Shown piece after piece: positions 39,796-47,970 of a stretch of 60,000 nt of DNA. Origin of the DNA: Rhodanobacteraceae bacterium (lineage in GTDB: Bacteria; Pseudomonadota; Gammaproteobacteria; Xanthomonadales; SZUA-5); contig JADKFD010000004.1 in the NCBI GenBank assembly GCA_016717705.1, forward strand, positions 1-60,000, in the 5' to 3' direction. Positions within the stretch are counted from its first letter, which is position 1. Each line of letters starts with the position of its first letter. Position numbers and translations under genes: made by a program. The notes below the pieces were generated by a model that was not told the DNA's origin, ran no database searches, and worked only from the letters and a program-made list of their open reading frames with translations.

Positions 39796-40185
39796 ATGAG
39801 CGAAATTCCCGGTGACCTCAAGTTCCTGAAGTCCCATGAGTGGGCGCGCAAGGAAGCGGATGGCACCATCACGGTGGGCATCTCGGACCATGCGCAGGGC
39901 CTGCTCGGCGACCTGGTCTATGTCGAACTGCCCAGCGTCGGCGATCATGTCGATGCTGGCAACGGCTGCGCCGTGGTCGAGTCGGTCAAGGCTGCGTCTG
40001 ACGTCTACAGCCCGATCAGCGGTGTGGTGGCGCGCGTCAACCAGGCGTTGTCGGACAAGCCGGAAACGGTCAACGAGGATGCCTACGGCGAAGGCTGGAT
40101 CTTCGTGATCAAGCCGGACGATGCAGCCCAGTACGATGAACTGCTGGATCCCGATGCCTATCAGGACCTGCTCGACCAGGCCTGA
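39796..40185 (+). CDS. gcvH: Glycine cleavage system H protein
   Basis: 129 residues, the lipoyl-bearing shuttle of the glycine cleavage complex. The lipoylated lysine is K65 in VVESVKAASDVYSP. Other family blocks: LKFLKSHEWA, VGISDHAQGLLGDLVYVELP, NEDAYGEGWIFVIKP. The frame is open for 64 codons upstream of the ATG at 39796, but those are intergenic repeat. A strong hairpin follows the stop codon. Confidence 0.97.
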   Translation: MSEIPGDLKFLKSHEWARKEADGTITVGISDHAQGLLGDLVYVELPSVGDHVDAGNGCAVVESVKAASDVYSPISGVVARVNQALSDKPETVNEDAYGEGWIFVIKPDDAAQYDELLDPDAYQDLLDQA

Positions 40186-40206
40186 TCGGACCTAAGTCCG
40201 GTAACG

Positions 40207-40248
40207 GGCGGCATGGACGCCACGCATAGTCTGCGTGGCGCTGCCGCC
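40207..40248 (+). terminator. Two-tier hairpin after gcvH
   Basis: GGCGGCA (40207-40213) pairs with TGCCGCC (40242-40248). Inside it CGCCACGC (40218-40225) pairs with GCGTGGCG (40233-40240) around a 7-base loop. All 15 pairs are perfect. There is no T tract, so it may be a processing or attenuation structure instead of a classical terminator. Confidence 0.6.
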
Positions 40249-40309
40249 TCAGAACGATTAACATTCCGCGCCTTGTCGAGTTGGTGCCCGTTTCGGGGAG
40301 AGTTTACTG

Positions 40310-41545
40310 ATGCGTCATTTGATCGAGATCCTGCTCGCGATCGTCGCCACGATCGTGGTCCTCCTGTTGATCGGGTTGTTCCTGCCCGGCGGTGGCCACG
40401 GTCACGTCGAGCGCTCGATCATCATCGAGCGTCCGCCCAGCCACGTATTCGACGTGCTGAACAGCTTCAAGCGCTTCAACGAGTGGTCGCCGTGGGCGAA
40501 AAAGGATCTGGCCGCCAGCTACACCTTCGAGGGCCCGGAGTCCGGCCAGGGTGCCGTGATGACCTATGCGGCCAACAAGGAAGTCGGCTCCGGTCGCTTC
40601 GAGATCATCGAAAGCACGCCCACCTCGATCATCAAGATGATCCAGCGCCCGACCGAGGGTCGCACCGCGACGGTGACCTTTGACGTCGGCACGTCGGATC
40701 TTGGCGTCAAGGTGACCTGGACCTACGACGTCGAACTCGGCGGAAATCCGATCGAGCGCATCAAGGGCAAATATCTGGACTCCTCGATCGGTGGTGATTA
40801 CCAGTACGGCCTGATGCGGCTGAAGGCGTTGATCGAATCGAGCGCCTATGCGCGCGATTACAGCGATATCACCATCACCCAGCAGGATCTGGTGCCCGGT
40901 CCCGCGCTGAAGCTGGCTGGTCTGGTCGAGGTCTACAGCTCGACCGACTTCCCGGATCTCAATGCCGGCGTCGCCGATACGATGACCAAGCTGACCGCCT
41001 TCGTCGATCGCAACAAGCTGATTGTGACCGGCCCCGCGCAGGTCAGTGTGACCATGAAAGAGCGCTATCGCCTGGCCTACTACGTGGTGCTGCCGGTCGA
41101 TCGCACCGACGTGCCGATGAAGGACGAGATCGAAGCCACGCAGAGTCTGGGCGGGCAGGTACTGTTCGCCGAGCATGTGGGCGAGCGCCGCAAGAGCAAC
41201 GTCACCTTCGAGAAGCTGCAAGCCTACGCCAACATCCATGGCATGCCTTTCGATCCGATGGCCAAGGCCATCGAAGAGTTCCTGCCCGATCGCGAAGCGC
41301 CCAAGGCAGCCGATGCTGCCGATGCTGCGCCGGCTGCCGATGCAGCGGCCGCAAGCACGGACGCTGCCGCAGGCACCGACCCGGCAGCCGTGCCGGAGCC
41401 GGTCATGATCGAGGTGACCCGCGTCTACCTGCCGTTGGGCTTGCCGGTCGCACCGGCGGTGGATCCGATGGCGGCACCGGCTGCAGGCGCTGCGCCGACG
41501 GAAGCTGCCCCGGTCGAGCCGGCACCGGCGCCCACCGGTGGCTGA
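40310..41545 (+). CDS. SRPBCC-domain membrane-anchored protein with Ala/Pro-rich tail
   Basis: 411 residues. N-terminal membrane helix (IEILLAIVATIVVLLLIGLF). A polyketide-cyclase/START-like SRPBCC domain spans about 33-185 (VERSIIIERPPSHVFDVLNS, FKRFNEWSPWAKKD, LMRLKALIESS). The next part, about 190-325, looks like a GyrI/AraC effector-binding fold (YSSTDFPDLNAGVADTMTKL, VLPVDRTDVP). A low-complexity Ala/Asp/Pro linker (about 328-365) follows, and a last segment ends in Ala/Pro repeats. It probably binds a hydrophobic ligand at the inner membrane. The ribosome site GGGGAGAG precedes the ATG. No pathway partner is evident. Confidence 0.8.
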   Translation: MRHLIEILLAIVATIVVLLLIGLFLPGGGHGHVERSIIIERPPSHVFDVLNSFKRFNEWSPWAKKDLAASYTFEGPESGQGAVMTYAANKEVGSGRFEIIESTPTSIIKMIQRPTEGRTATVTFDVGTSDLGVKVTWTYDVELGGNPIERIKGKYLDSSIGGDYQYGLMRLKALIESSAYARDYSDITITQQDLVPGPALKLAGLVEVYSSTDFPDLNAGVADTMTKLTAFVDRNKLIVTGPAQVSVTMKERYRLAYYVVLPVDRTDVPMKDEIEATQSLGGQVLFAEHVGERRKSNVTFEKLQAYANIHGMPFDPMAKAIEEFLPDREAPKAADAADAAPAADAAAASTDAAAGTDPAAVPEPVMIEVTRVYLPLGLPVAPAVDPMAAPAAGAAPTEAAPVEPAPAPTGG

Positions 41546-41567
41546 TCGCTGAGGAAACGAAGTTCGC

Positions 41568-41600
41568 CGACGCCCGGCCGAGTGCCGGGCGTCGTCGTTT
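41568..41600 (+). terminator. Rho-independent-like terminator
   Basis: CGACGCCCGGC (41568-41578) and GCCGGGCGTCG (41584-41594) form a perfect 11-bp stem with a CGAGT loop, followed by TCGTTT. It ends the SRPBCC gene transcript before the dehydratase gene. Confidence 0.75.
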
Positions 41601-41618
41601 GGTGGCTCGGAGTGACCA

Positions 41619-42578
41619 ATGACCGCGTTCATTGCCCCCAACCTGGATGACATCTGGCGGGCCGCCACGCGTATTGCGCCGCATGCGCAGCGCACCCCGG
41701 TGTTGCGCAGCCACAGTCTGGAGGCGCTCGTGGGGGCCGAGTTGCACTTCAAGTGCGAGAACTTCCAGCGCATCGGCGCGTTCAAGTTCCGCGGAGCGTG
41801 CAATGCCGTGTTTGCACTGGGCGAGGCTGACGCCGCGCGTGGTGTGGCCACGCATTCCTCCGGCAATCACGCGGCGGCATTGGCGCTCGCCGCGCGCCTG
41901 CGGGGCATCGATGCGCACGTGGTGATGCCGCGCAATACGGTACGCGTCAAAGTCGAATCGGTGCGTCGCCTCGGAGCCCGCATCGTGCTCTGCGAGCCCA
42001 GCCAGCAGGCGCGCGCGCAAGCGCTGGCCGAGGTGGTCGCGGCGACCGCTGCCGTCGAGATTCATCCTTTCGCCAACGCCGAGGTCATCGCCGGCCAGGG
42101 CACCGCGACGCTGGAGCTGATCCGTGAAGTCGGGCGGCTGGACGCGGTGATCGCGCCGATCAGTGGCGGCGGATTGCTTGCCGGTAGCGCGATAGCCGCG
42201 TGTGGCCTGTGTCCAGGCGCGGAGGTCTTCGGGGCCGAGCCCACTGGCGCCGATGACGCCGCGCGTAGCTTTGCCGCCGGTACGCTGCAGACCAATGCCA
42301 GCCCCGACACCATCAGCGACGGCCTGCGCGCCGACCTCGGCGCGCCCAACTTCGCCATCCTGCAGCGTCTGGGCACGCGCATTCTGACTGTGACCGACGC
42401 CGAGACCCTGGCGGCGATGCGCCTGGTCTACGAGCGCCTGAAGATCGTCATCGAACCCAGTTGCGCCACGCCGCTGGCGGCCATCATCAGGTATCCGTCG
42501 GCTTTTGCCGGCAAGCGCGTCGGCGTCATCCTGTCGGGCGGCAATGTCGATCTGGATGCGTTGAAGTTCAGCACATGA
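41619..42578 (+). CDS. PLP-dependent threonine/serine dehydratase-family enzyme
   Basis: 319 residues, fold-type II PLP enzyme. The Schiff-base lysine is K56 in FQRIGAFKFRGACNA. The cofactor phosphate loop is ISGGGLLAGSAIA; the substrate loop is THSSGNHAAALALAARLRGI. The C-terminal ACT domain of biosynthetic IlvA is absent, so it belongs to the short catabolic threonine dehydratase / serine racemase group; sequence alone does not separate the two. Either activity feeds 2-oxobutyrate or pyruvate, or makes D-serine. It stands alone between a terminator and a repeat. Confidence 0.9.
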   Translation: MTAFIAPNLDDIWRAATRIAPHAQRTPVLRSHSLEALVGAELHFKCENFQRIGAFKFRGACNAVFALGEADAARGVATHSSGNHAAALALAARLRGIDAHVVMPRNTVRVKVESVRRLGARIVLCEPSQQARAQALAEVVAATAAVEIHPFANAEVIAGQGTATLELIREVGRLDAVIAPISGGGLLAGSAIAACGLCPGAEVFGAEPTGADDAARSFAAGTLQTNASPDTISDGLRADLGAPNFAILQRLGTRILTVTDAETLAAMRLVYERLKIVIEPSCATPLAAIIRYPSAFAGKRVGVILSGGNVDLDALKFST

Positions 42579-42589
42579 GTCAGGTGTCC

Positions 42590-42736
42590 GGGTAGCGCCT
42601 CGCCGGCGCGCGCAGCGGCCGCCATCGCCACAAAGCTGTTCTTACCGGCGGCCGCGGGGCTTGCCGCAAGGCCGCGCCGGGCGTCGCGCGTAAGCACTGC
42701 AGAGCGTTACCGGCGCGCCCGGACGCGGGTACCCGG
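42590..42736. repeat. Type C-like palindromic repeat cluster
   Basis: CCGGGTAGCGCCTCGCC at one end and GGGTACCCGGCCTACG at the other, with internal inverted GCCGCGGGGCTTGCCGC and GCGTCGCGCGTAAGC segments. It resembles the elements at 6482 and 22634 and fills the gap between two convergent genes. Confidence 0.5.
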
Positions 42737-42737
42737 C

Positions 42738-43577
42738 CTACGCCGCCGGGCCTGTGGTGGCTACCACAGGCGCAAACAGCCCCTGCAAATCCCGGTTGCG
42801 AATCTGCGCCACCAGCGCCCGTCGCTGCGCATCGACTTTCAGGAAATAGGCCTCGCCATGCACGGCACGGATCGCTCCGGCCAGATCGGGCTGCGCGCAG
42901 CCCCAGAGTTTCAGGCACCAGCGGTCGAGCGGGCGACTGCCGCTGCCGCAGTCCAGGCCCAGCTCGCACGCCACCAGCATCCAGGTGTCGATGACCTGCA
43001 TGTCGCCATTGTTGGTATCCGACCCATACAGACGGGGATGCCTGCTCCGGGCGAGCGCCCAGCCGATGTCGCCGATCGCCAGCAGATCGCCGGACTGCAC
43101 GATTTCCTGCAGCTGCGTCCGCGCACGCGCTACCGCTGCAGGATCGTCGCTGGCCGGGAAATCCGACTGCAACCGGGCGTAGCGATCGCCGGCAAGCGCG
43201 GCCTGCTGCAGCAGCGCAGTCGTGCTGGCGTCGTATTGAATGCTGACATCGCGCACCTGATGGCCCAGGCCCTCACACGCGCTGGAGCGGCGGCTCACAG
43301 CCTGCGCTCGCGCGCTGCGCTCGGCCATGTATTGCGCCGGCGGCATCCGTTCCAGCAGCTTGGCTTCGAAGCGCGCATTGTTCTCCGGAAGGGCCGCCCG
43401 CGCCGCGTAGCCGCAGTCGATTTCATGCAGATAGCGCAGCACCAGATCGCGGCCGGCGTCCATGCCGATCGTGTCTGCGGCGCGGGCGCCGCCGGTCAGC
43501 AGCCACAGCGCGACGACGGTAGTCAGCACCAGCAGGCGGGATAGGGTCACTTCGGTATCCTGTAGTTTTGTCGACAT
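42738..43577 (-). CDS. Exported protein of unknown function
   Basis: 279 residues from the ATG at 43577 (MSTKLQDTEVTLSRLLVLTT). The hydrophobic stretch LLVLTTVVALWLLTGGARAA is an uncleaved-looking or late-cleaved signal. The mature part is helical, with several cysteines (HEIDCGYAARA, SSACEGLGHQ, ACELGLDCGSG, WCLKLWGCAQ) that may form disulfides. A TPR-like or Sel1-like pattern was considered (GDIGWALARSRH) but is not clear. It is divergent from the next exported protein with 104 bases between starts. Confidence 0.7.
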   Translation of the reverse strand: MSTKLQDTEVTLSRLLVLTTVVALWLLTGGARAADTIGMDAGRDLVLRYLHEIDCGYAARAALPENNARFEAKLLERMPPAQYMAERSARAQAVSRRSSACEGLGHQVRDVSIQYDASTTALLQQAALAGDRYARLQSDFPASDDPAAVARARTQLQEIVQSGDLLAIGDIGWALARSRHPRLYGSDTNNGDMQVIDTWMLVACELGLDCGSGSRPLDRWCLKLWGCAQPDLAGAIRAVHGEAYFLKVDAQRRALVAQIRNRDLQGLFAPVVATTGPAA

Positions 43578-43681
43578 TTGTGACGCGCCGGGAGCGAAGA
43601 AGGTTCCGCAGCACTGCGTGGCAGCGTGCAACCATTTCAACCCGGCCGGTATCCATCGCGGCAACCGCAAAGGAATCAACC

Positions 43682-44830
43682 ATGATCAAGTCTCTCGCCG
43701 CGCTGTTGCTTGCCGCTGCTTTCGCCAGTCCGGCCCATGCCCAATCGGGTGCCTTCCGCTATCAGCCGGAGCGCGCACCAGTGCCGGGCACGGTCTGGCA
43801 CTACACCAAGTCCAATATCGATGGGTCCGAACCATGGCACCTCGATCTCTACGTGGCCTCACCGACGCGCATCGACGTGGTCAAATGGGTCGAGGGCGGC
43901 AGCGATTTCGTCGAAGTGGCGGCTGACATCGACCTGGCAAAGGCGATGCCGGTCAATCTGCAGCAGTGGAACACCACCACCAAGGCGCGCGAGCCGCGCC
44001 TGTGGGCGACCACGCAGGCCGACAAGCTCATCGTTGCACTGGCAGGCGGCCCGCAATTCGAGCTCGAGAGCGGCGGCCAGCCCCTGCATTTGTGGGGCTT
44101 CGATCTGATGGGTCTGGCCTTCGTGCTGCCGCACCTGGTGGACCCCGGCCAGGCCTTCGAAATTGCCGTGGTCGACCCCAATCGTCCCGGCAGCGAGGGG
44201 CGCCCTTTCGCCCAGGGCATCGCGCGATTCGAGCCGAGCGGCAGCGAAACGATCAACGGCATCACCGCGCGCAAGTTCAAGATCAGCGGCGCGGTGTTCG
44301 GCAAGGCTGTGGGCTGGCTGTGGCTGGATCAGGACAGCGGCCGTTTGCTGCGCGTTGTGCATCCGGTGCCGACCAGCAGCGACTGGAGCGACTGGAAACT
44401 CGACGCGGTCGGCGTCGAACAACTGGACGGCCTGCGCTGGGAGCAGTTCAAGCTCGGCCTGGCCCAGCAGGTGCGCAAGCAGGGAAGCGCCGGCGTTTCC
44501 GCCGACAGCATGTTCGAGCTGTACCAGCACCAGGGCATCGAGGAACTGCTGGCAACCATCCCGCAATGGCGCTCAGTCCATCTGAAAGCGCTGGAAGATG
44601 AGTTGAACAAGGTCGGCTACGCGCTGCTGGGCGCCAAGCAGGCCGAGCATGCGGTGCGCCTTTTCCGCCGCATCACCGAGGACTTCCCCGATTCCGCCAA
44701 TGCCTGGGACAGCCTGGCCGAGGGCCAACTCGCCGCTGGCGACAAGGCTGGCGCGCGCAAGAGCTATCAGCGGGTGCTGCAACTGGTGCCGGATGACGCG
44801 CACGCACAGGAGCAGCTCAAGACCCTGTAG
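43682..44830 (+). CDS. Exported protein with C-terminal tetratricopeptide repeat
   Basis: 382 residues. Clear signal peptide MIKSLAALLLAAAFASPAHA. The N-terminal 270 residues are beta-rich without a recognised domain (GTVWHYTKSNIDGSEPWHLD, LHLWGFDLMGLAFVLPHLVD, GITARKFKISGAVFGKAVGW). The last 70 residues form one to two TPR units (EHAVRLFRRITEDFPDSANA, WDSLAEGQLAAGDKAGARKS). The N-terminal pattern recalls proteins that sense or process bound ligands in the periplasm, but no function can be claimed. The start is chosen for the signal peptide and AAAGGA ribosome site; the longer in-frame start at 43568 would mask the signal. Confidence 0.75.
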   Translation: MIKSLAALLLAAAFASPAHAQSGAFRYQPERAPVPGTVWHYTKSNIDGSEPWHLDLYVASPTRIDVVKWVEGGSDFVEVAADIDLAKAMPVNLQQWNTTTKAREPRLWATTQADKLIVALAGGPQFELESGGQPLHLWGFDLMGLAFVLPHLVDPGQAFEIAVVDPNRPGSEGRPFAQGIARFEPSGSETINGITARKFKISGAVFGKAVGWLWLDQDSGRLLRVVHPVPTSSDWSDWKLDAVGVEQLDGLRWEQFKLGLAQQVRKQGSAGVSADSMFELYQHQGIEELLATIPQWRSVHLKALEDELNKVGYALLGAKQAEHAVRLFRRITEDFPDSANAWDSLAEGQLAAGDKAGARKSYQRVLQLVPDDAHAQEQLKTL

Positions 44831-44904
44831 CAGGGCGCCGTGCCGGTGCGCTGTCCCGCATCGAGGGGGAGCAGCGCCTTTGCGGGGCGGTTTCGCCGGA
44901 AAAG

Positions 44905-44930
44905 CTCGCGGAATAAATCCGCTCCCACGC
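44905..44930. repeat. Single inverted type B REP
   Basis: CTCGCGGAATAAATCCGCTC followed by CCAC, a copy of the repeats around the RAYT gene. It lies between convergent genes. Confidence 0.75.
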
Positions 44931-44931
44931 A

Positions 44932-45894
44932 TCATCCTGCAAGTTGTTGGTGAGACGCGACACGCTGCGCGCGCGCCCTGCAAAGCCGCTCGACGGCTCC
45001 CCGATGCGCGCGCAGATCGCGCGCCTCGATGGCGAAGATTCCCATCTGGCCGACGCTGAACTCGATCCATACCAGCGGCAGTTCCGGCAGCAGTCGCTTG
45101 AGCGCGCGTTCGGCCTCGCCGACTTCGACGATCAGCAGGCCGTGCTCGGCCAGATGCCTCGGCGCGTCGCGCAGGATGCGCAGACAGGCGTCGCAGCCAT
45201 CGAGACCGGAGGTCAGGCCGAGCTTGGGTTCGTGGCGATACTCGCCGGGCATCGCCGCGTATTCGTCTTCGGTGATGTACGGCGGGTTGGACACGATCAA
45301 CTCGTAGACCTCGTCGCTCAGCGCGGCGAACAGGTCCGATTGCAGCAGTCGCAGCCGCGACTGCAGCCCGTGCAGCGCCACGTTTTCGGCTGCCAGCGCC
45401 AGCGCATCGGGCGACAGATCGAGCGCGTCGACCTGCCAGTCCGGACGGCGCACCGCCATCGCCACGGCGATCGACCCGCCGCCGGTGCACACGTCGAGCA
45501 CGCGTTGCACCGGTCGCCCGCCCAGCCAGGGTTGGAAACCGTTCTCGATCAGTTCGGCGATCGGCGAGCGCGGCACCAATGCACGCGCATCGCTGCGCAG
45601 CGTCAGTCCGGCGAACTGCGCGCTGCCGATCAGATAGGCCGCCGGCACGCGCTCGCTGATGCGACGCTCGATCAGCCCCTGCACCGCGGCAATTTCGTCA
45701 TCGAGCAACTTTGCCTGTGCCAACGTGCCCGGCACCCGCGGCGGCAGATGCAGCGCGTGCAGCACCAGCGAACGCGCCTCGTCCAGAGCGTTGTCCTCGC
45801 TGTGGCCGATCAGCACGCGTTCGGCGCGCAAACGCCCGGCACCCCAGCGGATCAGATCGGTCAGCGTGCGCAGCCCGCGCGCGGTTGTTTGCAT
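44932..45894 (-). CDS. prmB: 50S ribosomal protein L3 N5-glutamine methyltransferase
   Basis: 320 residues. The SAM-binding motif is VLDVCTGGGSIAVAMAV and the catalytic NPPY is in LIVSNPPYITEDEYAAMPGE. PrmB-specific blocks are ERRISERVPAAYLIGSAQFA and LVPRSPIAELIENGFQPWL, which separate it from the release-factor enzyme PrmC. The N-terminus (TLTDLIRWGAGRLRAERVLI) and length are normal. The partner chorismate synthase gene, often next to prmB, is not here. The C-terminus ends beside a type B REP. Confidence 0.95.
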   Translation of the reverse strand: MQTTARGLRTLTDLIRWGAGRLRAERVLIGHSEDNALDEARSLVLHALHLPPRVPGTLAQAKLLDDEIAAVQGLIERRISERVPAAYLIGSAQFAGLTLRSDARALVPRSPIAELIENGFQPWLGGRPVQRVLDVCTGGGSIAVAMAVRRPDWQVDALDLSPDALALAAENVALHGLQSRLRLLQSDLFAALSDEVYELIVSNPPYITEDEYAAMPGEYRHEPKLGLTSGLDGCDACLRILRDAPRHLAEHGLLIVEVGEAERALKRLLPELPLVWIEFSVGQMGIFAIEARDLRAHRGAVERLCRARAQRVASHQQLAG

Positions 45895-46019
45895 GAACTT
45901 GTGGCGTCATTGCATACAGGTCGTCAATCAAGGCGTGGATCGTCAGGTCTCGTTGCCCGCGGGGCTGTGACAATGGGCCAGGTGTCACGTAGCCCTGCGG
46001 GCAACGTGACCTACCTCGC

Positions 46020-47380
46020 TCAGGCGCCGCCAACGCCACCTTCGGGCAATTCGCTGCGGTACTGGACCAGCTTGTCGCAGGGCTCGGCATGGGCGGCGAT
46101 CGCGTCGCGGCAGCGGCGCCGAACAGATCGCGCAAGGCCGCAGCCACCGTGTCGAGAACGGCGCCATGATAGCCATGCACATCAAATTGCAGGCAACCAT
46201 CGGCACGCTGCAACAGGGCGTACTGCGGCAGCGCAAAGGGTTTGAGCGCATGGGTGACATCGATATTGTTGATCCAGTCGCCGCTCGAGGTGCGAAAGCG
46301 CACCGGCGCGCGCCCGGAAAGTCCCGCCAGCACCCATTCGCCGTCGCGCAGTTCCAGCGCGGCGTGATCGCCGGTGCGGTAGCGCAGCAGCGGCAGGCAG
46401 AAATTGAAGCCGCCGCTCAGGGTGATCTCGCCGCGGTCGCCCATCGCCACCGGTCCGCCCTGCTCGTCGAGAATTTCGATGGCCATGTGCGGCTGCAGCA
46501 AGACGTGGGCGTCGAGCGCCGGATCGAACACCGCAATCGGCCCGGCTTCGTTGAGCGAATAGACATCCAGCACCGGACAGCCAAAGCGCGTCTCGATCGC
46601 CAGGCGCAGGCCCGGCAGCAAGGTCATCGACGTGCTCATGACCGCACGCGGCCGATGGGAGAAGTCGATCGCCAGCAGCGCCGCCAGCGACAGCGGATCA
46701 CCGGTGATGACCTCCGGTTTGAGCGCGTCGATGTAGGGGCCGCGGTCAGCTGCATCGCGCCAGTCGTCCGCATGCAGGTTGATCTTGGCCAGCCCGCATT
46801 CGCCGCGCTGCGGCGTCACCGAGACGTAGGTGAAACAGCGCTGCTGCCAGCCGACCAGCATGACGCCGACATCGCCCGCGCCGCTGCGCAATTCGATGCC
46901 GAAGCGACGCAGCGCGCGCTCGTGGAAGGCCAGATAACGCGCCGCCACCAGCGGATGCGAGGCGATCAGTAATGGTTGCCCGGTCAGCCCGGTGGTGCGG
47001 AAGTTGATCAGGCGATCGAGCGCTTGATCGTCCGGCACGAAGGCGGCCACATCGCGCGCCAGATCGCCGCGACGAACAGTCGGCAGATCGTCGAGCCGCT
47101 CCGGCGGACTGCCGTAGCGACGATAGTGCGGCACCTTGCGCATCGCGGCGATCACGTAATCGCGCAGCCATGCCTGTCCGAGATCCGCGCGCGGATCGAC
47201 GCTGGCGTCGCGCACCGCGTCGGCGAAAGCCTGCACCTGCGGCAACTCCTCAGGCAGCAGCCGATGGCCGCTGGCGTTGCGGTAGATCGGGGCCTGCGGA
47301 TGTTCGCGCAGGAAACGCAGCATCTGCTCACCCGCCGGGGTCAGGCCGGGATAGCGCTGGGCGTCATCGGGCAAATCCAT
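46020..47380 (-). CDS. PaaK/F390-synthetase-like AMP-forming ligase, frameshift near the C-terminus
   Basis: About 453 residues when joined. The adenylate-forming fold is seen in INFRTTGLTGQPLLIASHPL (P-loop-like), VLDVYSLNEAGPIAVFD, GDRGEITLSGGFNFCLPLLR and YRTGDHAALELRDGEW. It resembles phenylacetate-CoA ligase/F390-synthetase relatives, which activate a carboxylate as AMP ester; substrate unknown. At about 46112-46116 the frame shifts: after LRDLFGAAAA the intact-looking end DAIAAHAEPCDKLVQYRSEL then PEGGVGGA lies one frame over and stops at 46020. Otherwise the frame would run on into prmB with no meaningful sequence. The start MDLPDD at 47380 has GGGAGTGA before it, inside the stop of the upstream gene. 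Third gene of a trio with a radical SAM protein. Confidence 0.75.
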
Positions 47381-47388
47381 CAGCGTGC

Positions 47389-47970
47389 TCACTCCCGCGA
47401 CCACTTGTCGGCCGATTCCTCGGCGGCCTTGCGTTCCAGCGCCTCGCGGATCGCCCGTGCGCGCTCCTCGGCGGCGCGGCTGGCGGCCGCCAGACGCGTG
47501 CGCTCACGACTGCTGACCGCCAGCCAGCGATCTTCGGCCACATTCTTGCTCTCGCCGGCCGGGCGCATGCCGGCGCTGCGCAGGGCCATCCGCGACAGTT
47601 CCTCGCGGCGCTCGTCGTTGTCGACAAAGTCCTTCGCCGCGACCTTCTCGGCCAGCGCATTGGCTTCCTCGAACAACAACCGGATCAGCTCGCTTGCGCT
47701 GATCTTGCCGCGCAGCGCCGGGTCCATCAGCAGCCAGCACAGGATTTGCGTCAGCATGCGCGGATTGCGCTCCCTGGCGCGATCGCTGGCCTCGAAGCGC
47801 TTGAGTGCATCGACGTCGGCGCTGGCGCCAAACGCCGCCAGCAGATCGGCAACCAGGGCCGGCACATGCACGCTGCCCTGCTTGCCGATGCGCGGCTCGC
47901 CGAGGAACGGCGCCGGCGTTTCCAACAGGCGCCGAACCAGTTGTTCCAATCGCGGTCCTTCCTGATTCAT
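47389..47970 (-). CDS. Conserved-looking helical protein of unknown function in a radical SAM operon
   Basis: 193 residues from the ATG at 47970, which overlaps the radical SAM stop (ATGA). The N-terminal part (RLEQLVRRLLETPAPFLGEP, GSVHVPALVADLLAAFG) and middle part (RMLTQILCWLLMDPALRGKI) look globular and helical. The C-terminal 70 residues are strongly charged and probably coiled (ERREELSRMALRSAGMRPAG, SSRERTRLAAASRAAEERAR, ERKAAEESADKWSRE). No catalytic motif or family was recognised. Tight coupling on both sides suggests it acts with the radical SAM enzyme and the ligase, perhaps as scaffold or carrier-like partner; this is inference. Confidence 0.75.
   Translation of the reverse strand: MNQEGPRLEQLVRRLLETPAPFLGEPRIGKQGSVHVPALVADLLAAFGASADVDALKRFEASDRARERNPRMLTQILCWLLMDPALRGKISASELIRLLFEEANALAEKVAAKDFVDNDERREELSRMALRSAGMRPAGESKNVAEDRWLAVSSRERTRLAAASRAAEERARAIREALERKAAEESADKWSRE

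Noticed and set aside
45698..46019. Extension of the AMP-forming ligase into prmB
   Set aside because: The extended frame is a shadow of prmB; a one-base shift gives a natural C-terminus at 46020.
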